DNA from: Sutterella sp. UBA4713
GTDB taxonomy: Bacteria; Pseudomonadota; Gammaproteobacteria; Burkholderiales; Burkholderiaceae_F
Length of the DNA stretch: 5,408 bases
Assembly: GCA_002404465.1 (NCBI GenBank)
Contig: DHJT01000011.1
Span: forward strand, 270 to 5,677
Reading direction: 5' to 3'
Position numbers and translations under genes: made by a program. The notes beneath the pieces are model-generated. The model ran no database searches. It saw nothing but the letters and a program-made list of their open reading frames with translations, and was not told the DNA's origin. Within the stretch, counting starts at the first letter, position 1; the number at the start of each line of letters is the position of its first letter. Positions 1 through 5,408 of this stretch are shown here, piece after piece.

Positions 1-444
1 GCTTATTCGCTCGGAGCAGGCCTGTCGGCCACCAAGCTCATGAACGTGCTGGCTCTGGCGATGATGGACCATCTCGGAATGGCTTCCATGCACTTTTTTA
101 CGGTGTATGCGATTTTGACGGGAATTTTTATCTTGAGTCATTTGATCTTTCAAAGCAAAAACATGCGAACGCTGATTTTCATGCCGATTGTCATCGGCAT
201 TGCACAAGCGTTACACATGGACATTCTCTCGCTTGCCATGCCCGTTGCTCTATGTATTAACGTCTGTTGGACACTTCCCTTTAACGCCAAGCCCAACGCT
301 ATGCTGTACGGGACAAATAAATACACGATGGCAGAGGCCTTCCGATACGGCTTTACCATGTCCGTGCTTTACTGGATTTTGCTCCTTATTGCCGGTGCCA
401 CATACTTTAATTGGTTGGGAATTTGCCCGAGCATCTTCCAATAG
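1..444 (+). CDS. SLC13/DASS-family anion transporter, C-terminal part (partial at 5' end)
   Basis: The reading frame is open from base 1 and ends at TAG 442-444, so only the last 147 residues are visible. They are strongly hydrophobic, with membrane segments at about residues 31-50, 58-71, 75-94 and 116-136 of the fragment. The motif LPFNAKPNAMLYGT (residues 92-105) matches the late DASS signature usually written LPVATPPNAIVFG, and the stretch before it (LIFMPIVIGIAQAL) matches the helix that follows the second SNT motif. This family moves di- or tricarboxylates or sulfate across the inner membrane, usually with sodium or by exchange. The substrate cannot be told from this fragment. Where relatives carry S-N-T-A, this protein reads Q51-S-K-N-M55, which is unusual. 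A hairpin terminator follows the stop closely, so this is the last gene of its transcript. The family call is good; the specific substrate is unknown. Confidence 0.8.
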   Translation, partial: AYSLGAGLSATKLMNVLALAMMDHLGMASMHFFTVYAILTGIFILSHLIFQSKNMRTLIFMPIVIGIAQALHMDILSLAMPVALCINVCWTLPFNAKPNAMLYGTNKYTMAEAFRYGFTMSVLYWILLLIAGATYFNWLGICPSIFQ

Positions 445-471
445 ACTCCTACTCTCCAAAAGAACCGGAAA

Positions 472-505
472 AGGCGGTGGCGGCATTCCGACACCGCCTC
501 TTTTT
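472..505 (+). terminator. Rho-independent terminator of the transporter gene
   Basis: AGGCGGTG (472-479) pairs perfectly with CACCGCCT (492-499), and a T run follows at 501-505. Inside the loop, CGG (481-483) can pair with CCG (488-490), leaving a single G/A mismatch and a four-base CATT loop. The hairpin lies 27 bases after the transporter stop codon. Confidence 0.9.
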
Positions 506-509
506 ATCC

Positions 510-529
510 ACCGAAAACCGACTTTCGGT
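510..529. other. Short inverted repeat just after the terminator
   Basis: ACCGAAA (510-516) and TTTCGGT (523-529) form a 7-bp stem with a six-base loop. No T run follows, so it is probably not a terminator on the + strand by itself. It could protect the 3' end of read-through RNA or be a small operator. The rest of the gap to 713 shows no convincing gene and no clear -35/-10 pair, although a promoter for the next operon must lie somewhere here. Confidence 0.45.
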
Positions 530-713
530 TTATGCGCTTCGGCATCGTATTCAATGCATTACTCACTGATAAAAAAACCTTATGGAACGGATTGAAAATC
601 CTGCGTTTTCACTCGGATTGGCAGGGCAAAATTATCGCAAGGATGTTTAGGGATGAATTGATTTTCTCGGCATCCGGCGGTCTCGGAAAGTCCGCATTAT
701 CTAACACTTTTTC

Positions 714-718
714 AAGGA
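714..718 (+). promoter_or_regulatory. Ribosome binding site of the CYTH gene
   Basis: AAGGA lies seven bases before the ATG at 726. It supports this start, which places the family's N-terminal EIERK motif at the usual position next to the N-terminus. Confidence 0.75.
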
Positions 719-725
719 ATCAATC

Positions 726-1202
726 ATGGCAAAGGAAATCGAACGCAAGTTCCTCGTTGTCGGAGATGCCTGGCGCAAACTCGCCGAAGGCATCCACTAT
801 CGTCAAGGGTACCTAAACAGCATGAAAGAGCGCACGGTCCGCATCCGCACCGTCGGAGAAAAAGCCGTCATCACGGTCAAAGGCCCGACCGTCGGTGTAA
901 CCCGTATGGAATTTGAGTATCCGATTCCTTACGACGATTGCGTTGCCATGCTCGAGAACTTGGCGGAAAAACCCATCATCGAAAAGAAACGCTACAAGAT
1001 TCCGATGGGGGAATTTGTCTGGGAAATCGACGAATTTTTCGGCGTGAACGAAGGTTTGATTGTTGCCGAAATTGAATTAAAGAGCGAAGACCAATCCTTT
1101 GATAAACCCGAATGGATCGGCAAAGAAGTCTCGGGGGATCCCCGTTACTACAACTCCATGCTCGTCGCACATCCGTACACGACCTGGAAAGACAAAAACT
1201 AA
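726..1202 (+). CDS. CYTH domain protein, probable inorganic triphosphatase (triphosphate tunnel metalloenzyme)
   Basis: This 158-residue protein has the standard single-domain bacterial CYTH size. The signature ExExK is present as E4-I-E6-R-K8. The other tunnel residues are in order: basic R39 and R41, T50-x-K52, R60 with E62 and E64, E86-K-K-R89, acidic E100 and D102, and E115-I-E117. RQGYL (26-30) and the late W130-x-G-x-E-V ... R-Y-Y-N run (130-143) resemble the short tripolyphosphatases such as the Nitrosomonas europaea enzyme. Known members bind triphosphate inside an eight-strand beta tunnel and hydrolyse it with Mg2+ or Mn2+ in the cytoplasm. By inference this one degrades tripolyphosphate or a related triphosphate; other CYTH members are class IV adenylate cyclases or thiamine triphosphatases, so the substrate is not certain. 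It is the first gene of a two-gene operon with a divergent CYTH-like partner 15 bases downstream. Confidence 0.9.
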   Translation: MAKEIERKFLVVGDAWRKLAEGIHYRQGYLNSMKERTVRIRTVGEKAVITVKGPTVGVTRMEFEYPIPYDDCVAMLENLAEKPIIEKKRYKIPMGEFVWEIDEFFGVNEGLIVAEIELKSEDQSFDKPEWIGKEVSGDPRYYNSMLVAHPYTTWKDKN

Positions 1203-1205
1203 ATC

Positions 1206-1210
1206 AGGAG
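1206..1210 (+). promoter_or_regulatory. Ribosome binding site of the CYTH-like second gene
   Basis: AGGAG sits in the 15-base gap between the two genes, seven bases before ATG 1218. It fixes the start and shows that the second gene is translated with its own strong signal. Confidence 0.85.
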
Positions 1211-1217
1211 AAAACCC

Positions 1218-1853
1218 ATGGCTGATACATATGCTAAAAACGTCGCAACCTCCGCCGAAGAGGCTTTAAAGCTTGTCCCGCGTGCTGAGTTCCGAGTCTT
1301 CGGGAAAGATATTATCGCCGGCATCATCGAACACATGTGGACCTGCAAGGCACAACTTTTTAAGGCGCGCGTCATGCCGGCGGAAACCTACATTCTTTCG
1401 CGTAAAACCAACGAAGCCAATGTCAAAGTGCGTGACGGACTCCTTGACATCAAAACCAAGACGGGAGAAACCCCCGAAGGCTTTGAAATTTTTCAGCCCC
1501 GTGGAAAGTTCCAGTTCCCGGTGACACGCGATCAACTGGCTGAAATTTTCTCGCACCTTGGAGTCAACGTAGATCTTGACAAAGAAACGTACTCTTTTGA
1601 GGCGTTTCTTGAAATTATTCGTGCCAATCCGGATACGGCGGTTGTCACAGTCGAGAAGAAACGTTACGGATTTAGCGTCAACGGCGTCATTTGCGAATAC
1701 GCTCAAGTTTGGTTTAACGGGGCGCTCGTGGAAACGGCCTGTTGCGAGAGCGAAAACTACGCAGCGATGCAAGGTGCCGTGGATGCTTTAGGCATCGCAA
1801 AGCTTCCTAATACGAATTACCTGAAGGCGGCTAAAGCCGTCATCGGTATGTAA
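1218..1853 (+). CDS. Unknown 211-aa protein, probable divergent CYTH-like domain
   Basis: This is not a family I can name. Its layout follows the CYTH fold: an opening strand with E24-F-R26, a basic strand pair K70-V-R72 ... K79-T-K81 (compare R39, R41 and K52 of the upstream gene), FEIFQPRGKFQFPV at 89-102, a helix (104-115), and then the pentapeptide EKKRY at 146-150, identical to residues 86-90 of its neighbour. After that, GFSVNGVICEY mirrors the neighbour's KIPMGEFVWEI. Key acids differ: E160 is kept, but the D102 equivalent is A162, the E115-I-E117 pair falls in a V-E-T-A-C-C stretch (171-176), and ExExK is not intact. It is about 50 residues longer, with an N-terminal leader of about 20 residues and insertions near 31-55 and 118-140. 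No signal peptide or membrane helix is seen, so it is probably cytoplasmic. It may bind a phosphorylated ligand without hydrolysing it, or partner the upstream enzyme; this is inference. The gene is real: good ribosome site, operon spacing and its own terminator. Confidence 0.75.
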   Translation: MADTYAKNVATSAEEALKLVPRAEFRVFGKDIIAGIIEHMWTCKAQLFKARVMPAETYILSRKTNEANVKVRDGLLDIKTKTGETPEGFEIFQPRGKFQFPVTRDQLAEIFSHLGVNVDLDKETYSFEAFLEIIRANPDTAVVTVEKKRYGFSVNGVICEYAQVWFNGALVETACCESENYAAMQGAVDALGIAKLPNTNYLKAAKAVIGM

Positions 1854-1877
1854 CATAGATCCCTCCTTTTATTTTCC

Positions 1878-1920
1878 GTCTGAGAGACCGTGCGCCTCTC
1901 AGACTTCTTCCTGCTTTTTT
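1878..1920 (+). terminator. Rho-independent terminator of the CYTH operon
   Basis: GTCTGAGAG (1878-1886) pairs perfectly with CTCTCAGAC (1896-1904) around a nine-base loop. A pyrimidine-rich tail follows, ending in six T (1915-1920). It begins 25 bases after the stop codon at 1853. Confidence 0.85.
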
Positions 1921-2016
1921 AGACGCTGTTTCGACTGCAAATCATTTTATTTCTGGCAAAACGCACGAAAAAGAGGACTAAAAGCCCTATAACTTCGAAG
2001 GCCATGTTCAATATCT

Positions 2017-2077
2017 TTCGTTAATTTTCGTCAGTTTTTGCTTATTTACGTCAATTTCACTGCAATTTTCGATAACA
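2017..2077. repeat. Degenerate 10-bp tandem repeat with phased T-tracts
   Basis: Successive units read TTCGTTAATT (2017), TTCGTCAGTT (2027), TTTGCTTATT (2037) and TACGTCAATT (2047), then an 11-base variant TCACTGCAATT (2057) and TTCGATAACA (2068). The consensus is about TWCGTYARTT. The period is one helical turn, so the A/T tracts face the same side of the DNA and the segment should be intrinsically curved. It lies in the convergent gap between two operons, where promoters are not expected. It may be a protein-binding array or simply AT-rich spacer with chance periodicity. Confidence 0.5.
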
Positions 2078-2092
2078 CGATTAAAACGACAC

Positions 2093-2122
2093 AAAAACAT
2101 TCCCGAGCACAACGCGTGCCCG
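2093..2122 (-). terminator. Probable terminator of the sensor kinase operon
   Basis: Read on the - strand, CGGGCAC (2122-2116) pairs with GTGCTCG (2110-2104), including one G-U pair, around a five-base loop. Five T follow at 2097-2093 after a six-base spacer. That spacer is longer than ideal, so the call is moderate. The + strand reading has no T tail, so it serves the kinase operon. Confidence 0.5.
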
Positions 2123-2150
2123 AAAAGAGTCTTTGACACCGAGGAAAAGC

Positions 2151-3998
2151 CTAGACGTCTTCGGGCTCAATGCCCGAACGCGGCACATCCAAACTGAGCG
2201 TCACGCCGCGCTTGGGGTTCGCTCGTCCGATCAGGCGTCCGTTATGACGTTCGGCAATTGTGGAGACCAAGGAAAGACCGAGACCTAAACCCGACTCTTT
2301 CGTCGTCATAAAGAGCATCATGAAGTGATCGACGAAGTCCTGCGTAACCTTCGGCCCGTTGTCACTGACTTCAATGCGCCAGAACTGCTCACACCGGAAA
2401 ATGCGAATGCGAATCTCGGCATCGAGCATGCCCTTGACTGAATCATTGGCGTTTTTCAACAAGTTGAGTACCGCCAGTTCAATTTCCCAATCGTCAATTT
2501 CCGCCCATAGATACGGAGAAATATCGGTCAAAATCGGTGCGGCTCCGCGATGTGAACGCCGAAAGTTCTCAATCGCTCTTTCGACCGTCACACTCAAGTC
2601 CGCCGTCACAAGAGTCGGCGTTTTTTGCTTTGCGTACGAACGCACGCGATCGATGATTTCACCTGCGCGCGTTCCTTGACTAAGAATCTCTTCCAGAACG
2701 GTAACAAGAACCTCTTTGTCGATTTGGCCACGCTTGACGCGTCTGAGCATCCCGTGCGCAAAATTCGTAATTGCGCCGATCGGCTGCTTGAGCTCATGCG
2801 CAATCATCGTCGACATTTGACCGATCATGCCGGCGCGTTCCAAATTGGTGATGCGATCGCGCGCCACCGTCGCTTCACGTTCGATTTTCTCACGTTCACG
2901 AAGCGCAAGGCGCAGTTGAAGCGTTTTCTTTCGTACGGCATACGAAACAATCGTCGAATACAAAATAATGAGAACAAAGAGAACCGCTACGCTGATGACC
3001 GATACCCGATATTCTCGGAAAAATTCACCGAACGTCCAACGCCCGATCTGCTCGTACGGCCCGATTTTTAAATCAAAGAACAAGTCATAAATTGCGCGAT
3101 CGGATGCCGGAGGAGCCCAGCGATAACCGGCAGCGATGATCTTAGGTGAACGAAGAACTTCACGAACGAGATTGGCTCTTCGCAAATCGACACCGGACGT
3201 TCTGGAAAGATACAGTGCAGGATACCGATCCGTCGATGAAAAGACGCCGTTTTTTCGGGACTTTTTAGCTCCGATTAACCGAAAGTCCGTAGCACGAATT
3301 TTCCCGCTTGCAACGAGCGATTCAAAGACCCCGGACGGAAGCACACCCGCATAAGCGCGCCCGGTAGCGACGTCCTTGACGACCTTCATGGGGTCATTTC
3401 CGTAAAACGTTACGTTCTCGAAAAAGACACTCGGAGCAAATCCGCGCCGCAAGACATCGCGTTTCGCTACGTACCAGCCGGAAAAGCTCGTTGCCGATGT
3501 CAAAGCAATCGCTTGTCGATTTAAGCTTTCAACACCTTTCACTGATTGATTAGCAGAACGCGTAAAGTACAGAGCGCCTTCGACTTCCGAAGGACTTGAA
3601 GCGTAATTGGGCCACAAAGATGCAATCGGAAAAAGAACGGGCTTAAATGCATTGGTCTGTGTAAAAAAGGATGCCGTTGTCAGGAGCAAATCCACGCGTC
3701 CTTCGCGAAGTCTCTCGTAAATTTCCGCCCGAGACAGACGCTGAACGGCAATATGGCGGGAATTCAACTGATTGACGAGCGCCCGTACGGTCGAAGAAAT
3801 AGCCGCATCATAACGGGACGTTTCCGCATCGGCTTGGACGGCAAGGATAAAGGGGCCCGGCCCACGTGCTCGTTTTGAAATTTCCGTCAATGCAGGCGAC
3901 TCCAGAATGACGGCCGAACTTATGCTCGGTGCCAAGACAAAAGCACCGAAAATACCGATCATCAATCCACGCCGTATTGACGAAAAAGAAAAAGTCAT
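2151..3998 (-). CDS. Membrane sensor histidine kinase with periplasmic PhnD-like (TtrS-type) sensor domain
   Basis: This 615-residue protein starts at ATG 3998. The frame is open further upstream to a TTG at 4037, but the ATG gives a proper signal peptide (residues 1-29, basic IRRG then a hydrophobic core ending SISSA) and lies two bases after the preceding gene's stop. Residues about 48-310 form a periplasmic binding-protein fold like PhnD/TtrS: VDLLLTTASFF at 102-112, and AGVLPSG ... TDFRLIG at 217-243. One membrane helix (332-354) leads to a charged coiled coil (355-388). The H box is A400-H401-E-L-K-Q-P, the N box N512-L-L-K-N516-A, the G1 box D546-N-G-P-K550, the F box about F563-M-T-T-K, and the G2 box GLGLGLS (570-576). 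It should autophosphorylate on H401 in response to a small periplasmic ligand. TtrS senses tetrathionate, but the ligand here is unknown. K550 replaces the usual second glycine of DxGxG. No response regulator is visible in the window. Confidence 0.88.
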   Translation of the reverse strand: MTFSFSSIRRGLMIGIFGAFVLAPSISSAVILESPALTEISKRARGPGPFILAVQADAETSRYDAAISSTVRALVNQLNSRHIAVQRLSRAEIYERLREGRVDLLLTTASFFTQTNAFKPVLFPIASLWPNYASSPSEVEGALYFTRSANQSVKGVESLNRQAIALTSATSFSGWYVAKRDVLRRGFAPSVFFENVTFYGNDPMKVVKDVATGRAYAGVLPSGVFESLVASGKIRATDFRLIGAKKSRKNGVFSSTDRYPALYLSRTSGVDLRRANLVREVLRSPKIIAAGYRWAPPASDRAIYDLFFDLKIGPYEQIGRWTFGEFFREYRVSVISVAVLFVLIILYSTIVSYAVRKKTLQLRLALREREKIEREATVARDRITNLERAGMIGQMSTMIAHELKQPIGAITNFAHGMLRRVKRGQIDKEVLVTVLEEILSQGTRAGEIIDRVRSYAKQKTPTLVTADLSVTVERAIENFRRSHRGAAPILTDISPYLWAEIDDWEIELAVLNLLKNANDSVKGMLDAEIRIRIFRCEQFWRIEVSDNGPKVTQDFVDHFMMLFMTTKESGLGLGLSLVSTIAERHNGRLIGRANPKRGVTLSLDVPRSGIEPEDV

Positions 3999-4000
3999 CC

Positions 4001-4948
4001 CTACACACCCGGCAATGCAATATGGCGATTCGGCCAACGCATATCGACGACCTTCAGAATGTTGTATTCGCTCATCAAACCCTCGGCAGTCTGCCTGGCT
4101 ACAACACGAACGTTGGCAATCAAAATGTCCCCCGGATAAAGCGAGAAAACGCCGTTATCCACGAGGGCTTGAAAATCGGCATCCTGCATCCGAACCTTGA
4201 TCATCTGCGATCCGGTCGAAAACGTCCACGTATCATCAACGCCGGCTACGGGACCGGCAAGCGAAAGCACCATCGTGCGCACTTCATCTTGAAGCAAAAC
4301 CTCTTTTTCTTCCGGCATCGACAAAGCAAGAATGTGTCGAGAGTCAAGTTCCAAAATCACTTCGCCCGTCGTGCGGCTTGTAAAAACAATGCGTTGCAAT
4401 TTCGTGTTTTTAAGCGCATCGCCGAAGGCCGAAATCGCACGACGTACGCCGCGGTTTCTTAGAAGGCGGTACGTTGTGTAACTGACATGAAAGATATCGC
4501 GTCCGCACTTGACATCAACGACCTTCCCGAGCAAATCAACGCGGTCGATTTCCCGTCCCCCTAAAGCAATCAAAAGCTGAAAAAGCCCGGGGAGCGAACC
4601 GTCTTCTTCGTCGCCTTGCCGGGGATCGGCCAAATCATGTTCTCTCAGACCCAACGCATCGACGACAACCATCGGTTGCGGATTCATCAAATGTGCATTT
4701 CCCGATAATGCGGCACGACGCGCCATTCCCAAATTGATACCGAAGCCGTAGTCGACTTCACACAAATCGGATCCCGGATTGCGCCTAACGTCGATTTCCG
4801 CTTCCACCAAGCGACCGTAAAGCTCCATGGCAGAGGCCGTCAAAATTGTGTCGATACCGACGACGGATTCGGAAACGGAATGATCCTCGGACGTTGCGCC
4901 GGACCGGAGCAACCCTTTGAATGAAACATCAAATACGGCCAAAGCCAT
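4001..4948 (-). CDS. Uncharacterised 315-aa cytoplasmic protein, coupled to the sensor kinase
   Basis: I do not recognise this as a named family. The start at ATG 4948 is supported by AGGAG six bases upstream. No signal peptide or membrane helix is seen. The N-terminal part begins with a strand (AVFDVSFKG, 4-12) followed by D22-H23 and a helix (about 25-50). There is an acidic loop (103-117, rich in D and E) and a helical middle (158-180). The C-terminal half is strand-rich: QRIVFTSRTTGEVILEL at 185-201, WTFSTG (241-246), and GDILIANVRVV ... SEYNILKVVDMRW at 273-305. That last block recalls hypothetical proteins ending in a GDxLxxxVxxxxxxxxGxxxxYxIxxV pattern, whose function I do not know. 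It is the first gene of the operon and ends two bases before the kinase start, so it is probably made in step with the kinase. It might be an accessory or signalling partner; that is only context inference. Confidence 0.8.
   Translation of the reverse strand: MALAVFDVSFKGLLRSGATSEDHSVSESVVGIDTILTASAMELYGRLVEAEIDVRRNPGSDLCEVDYGFGINLGMARRAALSGNAHLMNPQPMVVVDALGLREHDLADPRQGDEEDGSLPGLFQLLIALGGREIDRVDLLGKVVDVKCGRDIFHVSYTTYRLLRNRGVRRAISAFGDALKNTKLQRIVFTSRTTGEVILELDSRHILALSMPEEKEVLLQDEVRTMVLSLAGPVAGVDDTWTFSTGSQMIKVRMQDADFQALVDNGVFSLYPGDILIANVRVVARQTAEGLMSEYNILKVVDMRWPNRHIALPGV
4006..4010 (-). promoter_or_regulatory. Weak ribosome site at the gene junction (supports coupling)
   Basis: On the - strand GGGTG (4010-4006) lies inside the last codons of the upstream gene, seven bases before the kinase ATG at 3998. 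The upstream stop TAG (4003-4001) is two bases from that ATG. A weak site with near-contact spacing is typical of translational coupling. Confidence 0.5.
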
Positions 4949-4954
4949 CTTTCT

Positions 4955-4959
4955 CTCCT
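4955..4959 (-). promoter_or_regulatory. Ribosome binding site of the 315-aa protein
   Basis: On the - strand AGGAG (4959-4955) stands six bases before the ATG at 4948. It is a strong site and fixes the start. Confidence 0.8.
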
Positions 4960-4982
4960 AAAATGAGATAGGCAATCGGGGC

Positions 4983-4988
4983 ATTTTA
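4983..4988 (-). promoter_or_regulatory. Possible -10 box for the kinase operon
   Basis: On the - strand TAAAAT matches five of six bases of TATAAT and lies 35 bases before the ATG at 4948. The region 17-18 bases further upstream is A-rich (AAGAAA) and has no good -35 box, so the assignment is tentative. The 82-base divergent gap (4949-5030) must carry signals for both directions. Confidence 0.3.
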
Positions 4989-5030
4989 CCCTGAGATACG
5001 AAACCTTTCTTTTTTTATGAGCAGTCTGCC

Positions 5031-5408
5031 GTGGTCACTGACGGACAAACACCCTTAAAAATTGCGCTTGCCGGCTCCTTTGACGAGTCCGTCATTGATG
5101 CACTCGTTACCTTCGGTGACAAGTCCGTTGAAGAACTTTATGAGCACATTGCCTACGGCAAGGGCACTTGGTATCACACCGTTCCGCGTTTAAGCCGTAA
5201 GACAGCCGTTCGCCTAATTGACTGGCTCAAAGAAAATGCCCCGACCATCGGAGAAATTACCCCGGAGTTTTACCCGAGCGAGGAAATGCTTCCTGCCGAA
5301 CCGAGTCACGCAACAACACCCTCACCACTTAAAAGTCTTCCGGAGTCGCTTTCAGGGAAATTCGGCACAAATCGCGGGACGGGTTCTACACTTCTTGAAG
5401 CCGATAAC
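5031..5408 (+). CDS. Tyrosine recombinase/phage integrase family protein, N-terminal DUF3701-like part (partial at 3' end)
   Basis: The frame is open from 4995 to the window end, and the only plausible start in it is GTG 5031. No in-frame ATG occurs before 5286, and the ribosome site is weak. The 126 visible residues contain VIDALVTFGDKSVEELYEHI (21-40), then GKGTWYHTVPRLSRKTAV (43-60) and RLIDWLKEN (61-69). This SAM-like helical pattern (G-x-x-W-Y/W-x-x-V-P-R-x-x-x-x-x-A-x-x-I-x-x-W-L) is the DUF3701 domain found before the catalytic domain in a group of proteobacterial integrases. A Pro/Ser-rich linker follows (82-107). GTNRGTG ... LLEADN (112-126) matches the lead-in to the core-binding region of the same proteins. 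The catalytic R-H-R-Y domain would lie beyond the window and cannot be checked. Such proteins cut and rejoin DNA, but whether this one is on a mobile element or is a resident gene cannot be told here. Confidence 0.7.
   Translation, partial: MVTDGQTPLKIALAGSFDESVIDALVTFGDKSVEELYEHIAYGKGTWYHTVPRLSRKTAVRLIDWLKENAPTIGEITPEFYPSEEMLPAEPSHATTPSPLKSLPESLSGKFGTNRGTGSTLLEADN

Noticed and set aside
188..595. 135-codon + strand open frame across the transporter end and terminator
   Set aside because: It overlaps the well-supported transporter in another frame, runs through a strong terminator hairpin, and has a Pro/Ser/Cys-rich composition typical of an out-of-frame translation.
618..663. TTGGCA (618) and TTGATT (658) as -35 boxes for the CYTH operon
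   Set aside because: Neither has an acceptable -10 box at 16-18 bases, so I did not list a promoter.
1266..1772. 168-codon - strand open frame opposite the CYTH-like gene
   Set aside because: It is antisense to a gene with a good ribosome site, operon spacing and recognisable fold features; it has no ribosome site or family features that I can see.
2104..2122. The stem as a + strand terminator
   Set aside because: On the + strand the hairpin is followed by AAAAGAG rather than a T run, and the G-U pair becomes an A/C mismatch.
3999..4037. Longer sensor kinase reading starting at TTG 4037
   Set aside because: It would overlap the upstream gene by 37 bases, starts with TTG, and would put 13 residues before a normal signal peptide. 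The ATG at 3998 fits spacing and protein topology better.
3929..4462. 177-codon + strand open frame opposite the kinase/unknown-gene junction
   Set aside because: It spans antisense to two coupled real genes and its translation is rich in Arg, Asn and His without domain motifs.
5017..5058. Mini-frame from ATG 5017 as the true start of the integrase gene
   Set aside because: It stops after 13 codons in a different frame. Only a sequencing error would join it to the integrase frame, and nothing else points to one.

Overview
The window looks like a chromosomal segment of a betaproteobacterium, probably a Sutterellaceae-type member of the Burkholderiales (Sutterella/Parasutterella-like). This is an inference from remembered family distributions: a PhnD-domain (TtrS-like) sensor kinase, a DUF3701-type integrase N-terminus, a short bacterial CYTH protein, and roughly balanced base composition. 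No rRNA, tRNA, CRISPR array or insertion sequence was recognised.

Layout. Bases 1-444 (+) hold the C-terminal 147 residues of an SLC13/DASS-type anion transporter, closed by a strong hairpin terminator (472-505). After a 281-base gap, two + strand genes form a tight operon: a 158-aa CYTH/triphosphate-tunnel protein (726-1202) and, 15 bases on, a 211-aa protein (1218-1853). I read the second as a divergent CYTH-like paralogue that has lost several acidic metal-site residues. A clear terminator (1878-1920) ends this operon. The convergent gap to about 2150 contains a degenerate 10-bp tandem repeat with helically phased T-tracts (2017-2077) and a probable terminator for the opposite strand.

On the - strand, a two-gene operon runs from 4948 to 2151. 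The first gene encodes a 315-aa soluble protein of unknown function. Two bases after its stop comes a 615-aa membrane sensor histidine kinase with a signal peptide, a periplasmic PhnD/TtrS-like domain, one transmembrane helix, HisKA and HATPase. The tight spacing suggests translational coupling. No response regulator is visible in the window. An 82-base divergent region then separates this operon from the start of a + strand tyrosine-recombinase-type gene (5031 to the window end), of which only the N-terminal DUF3701-like domain and the start of the following linker are present.

The most interesting points are the catalytic/degenerate CYTH pair, the coupled unknown protein plus orphan TtrS-like kinase, and the 10-bp repeat array. 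Nothing here proves a new system; each point is an inference with a stated test.
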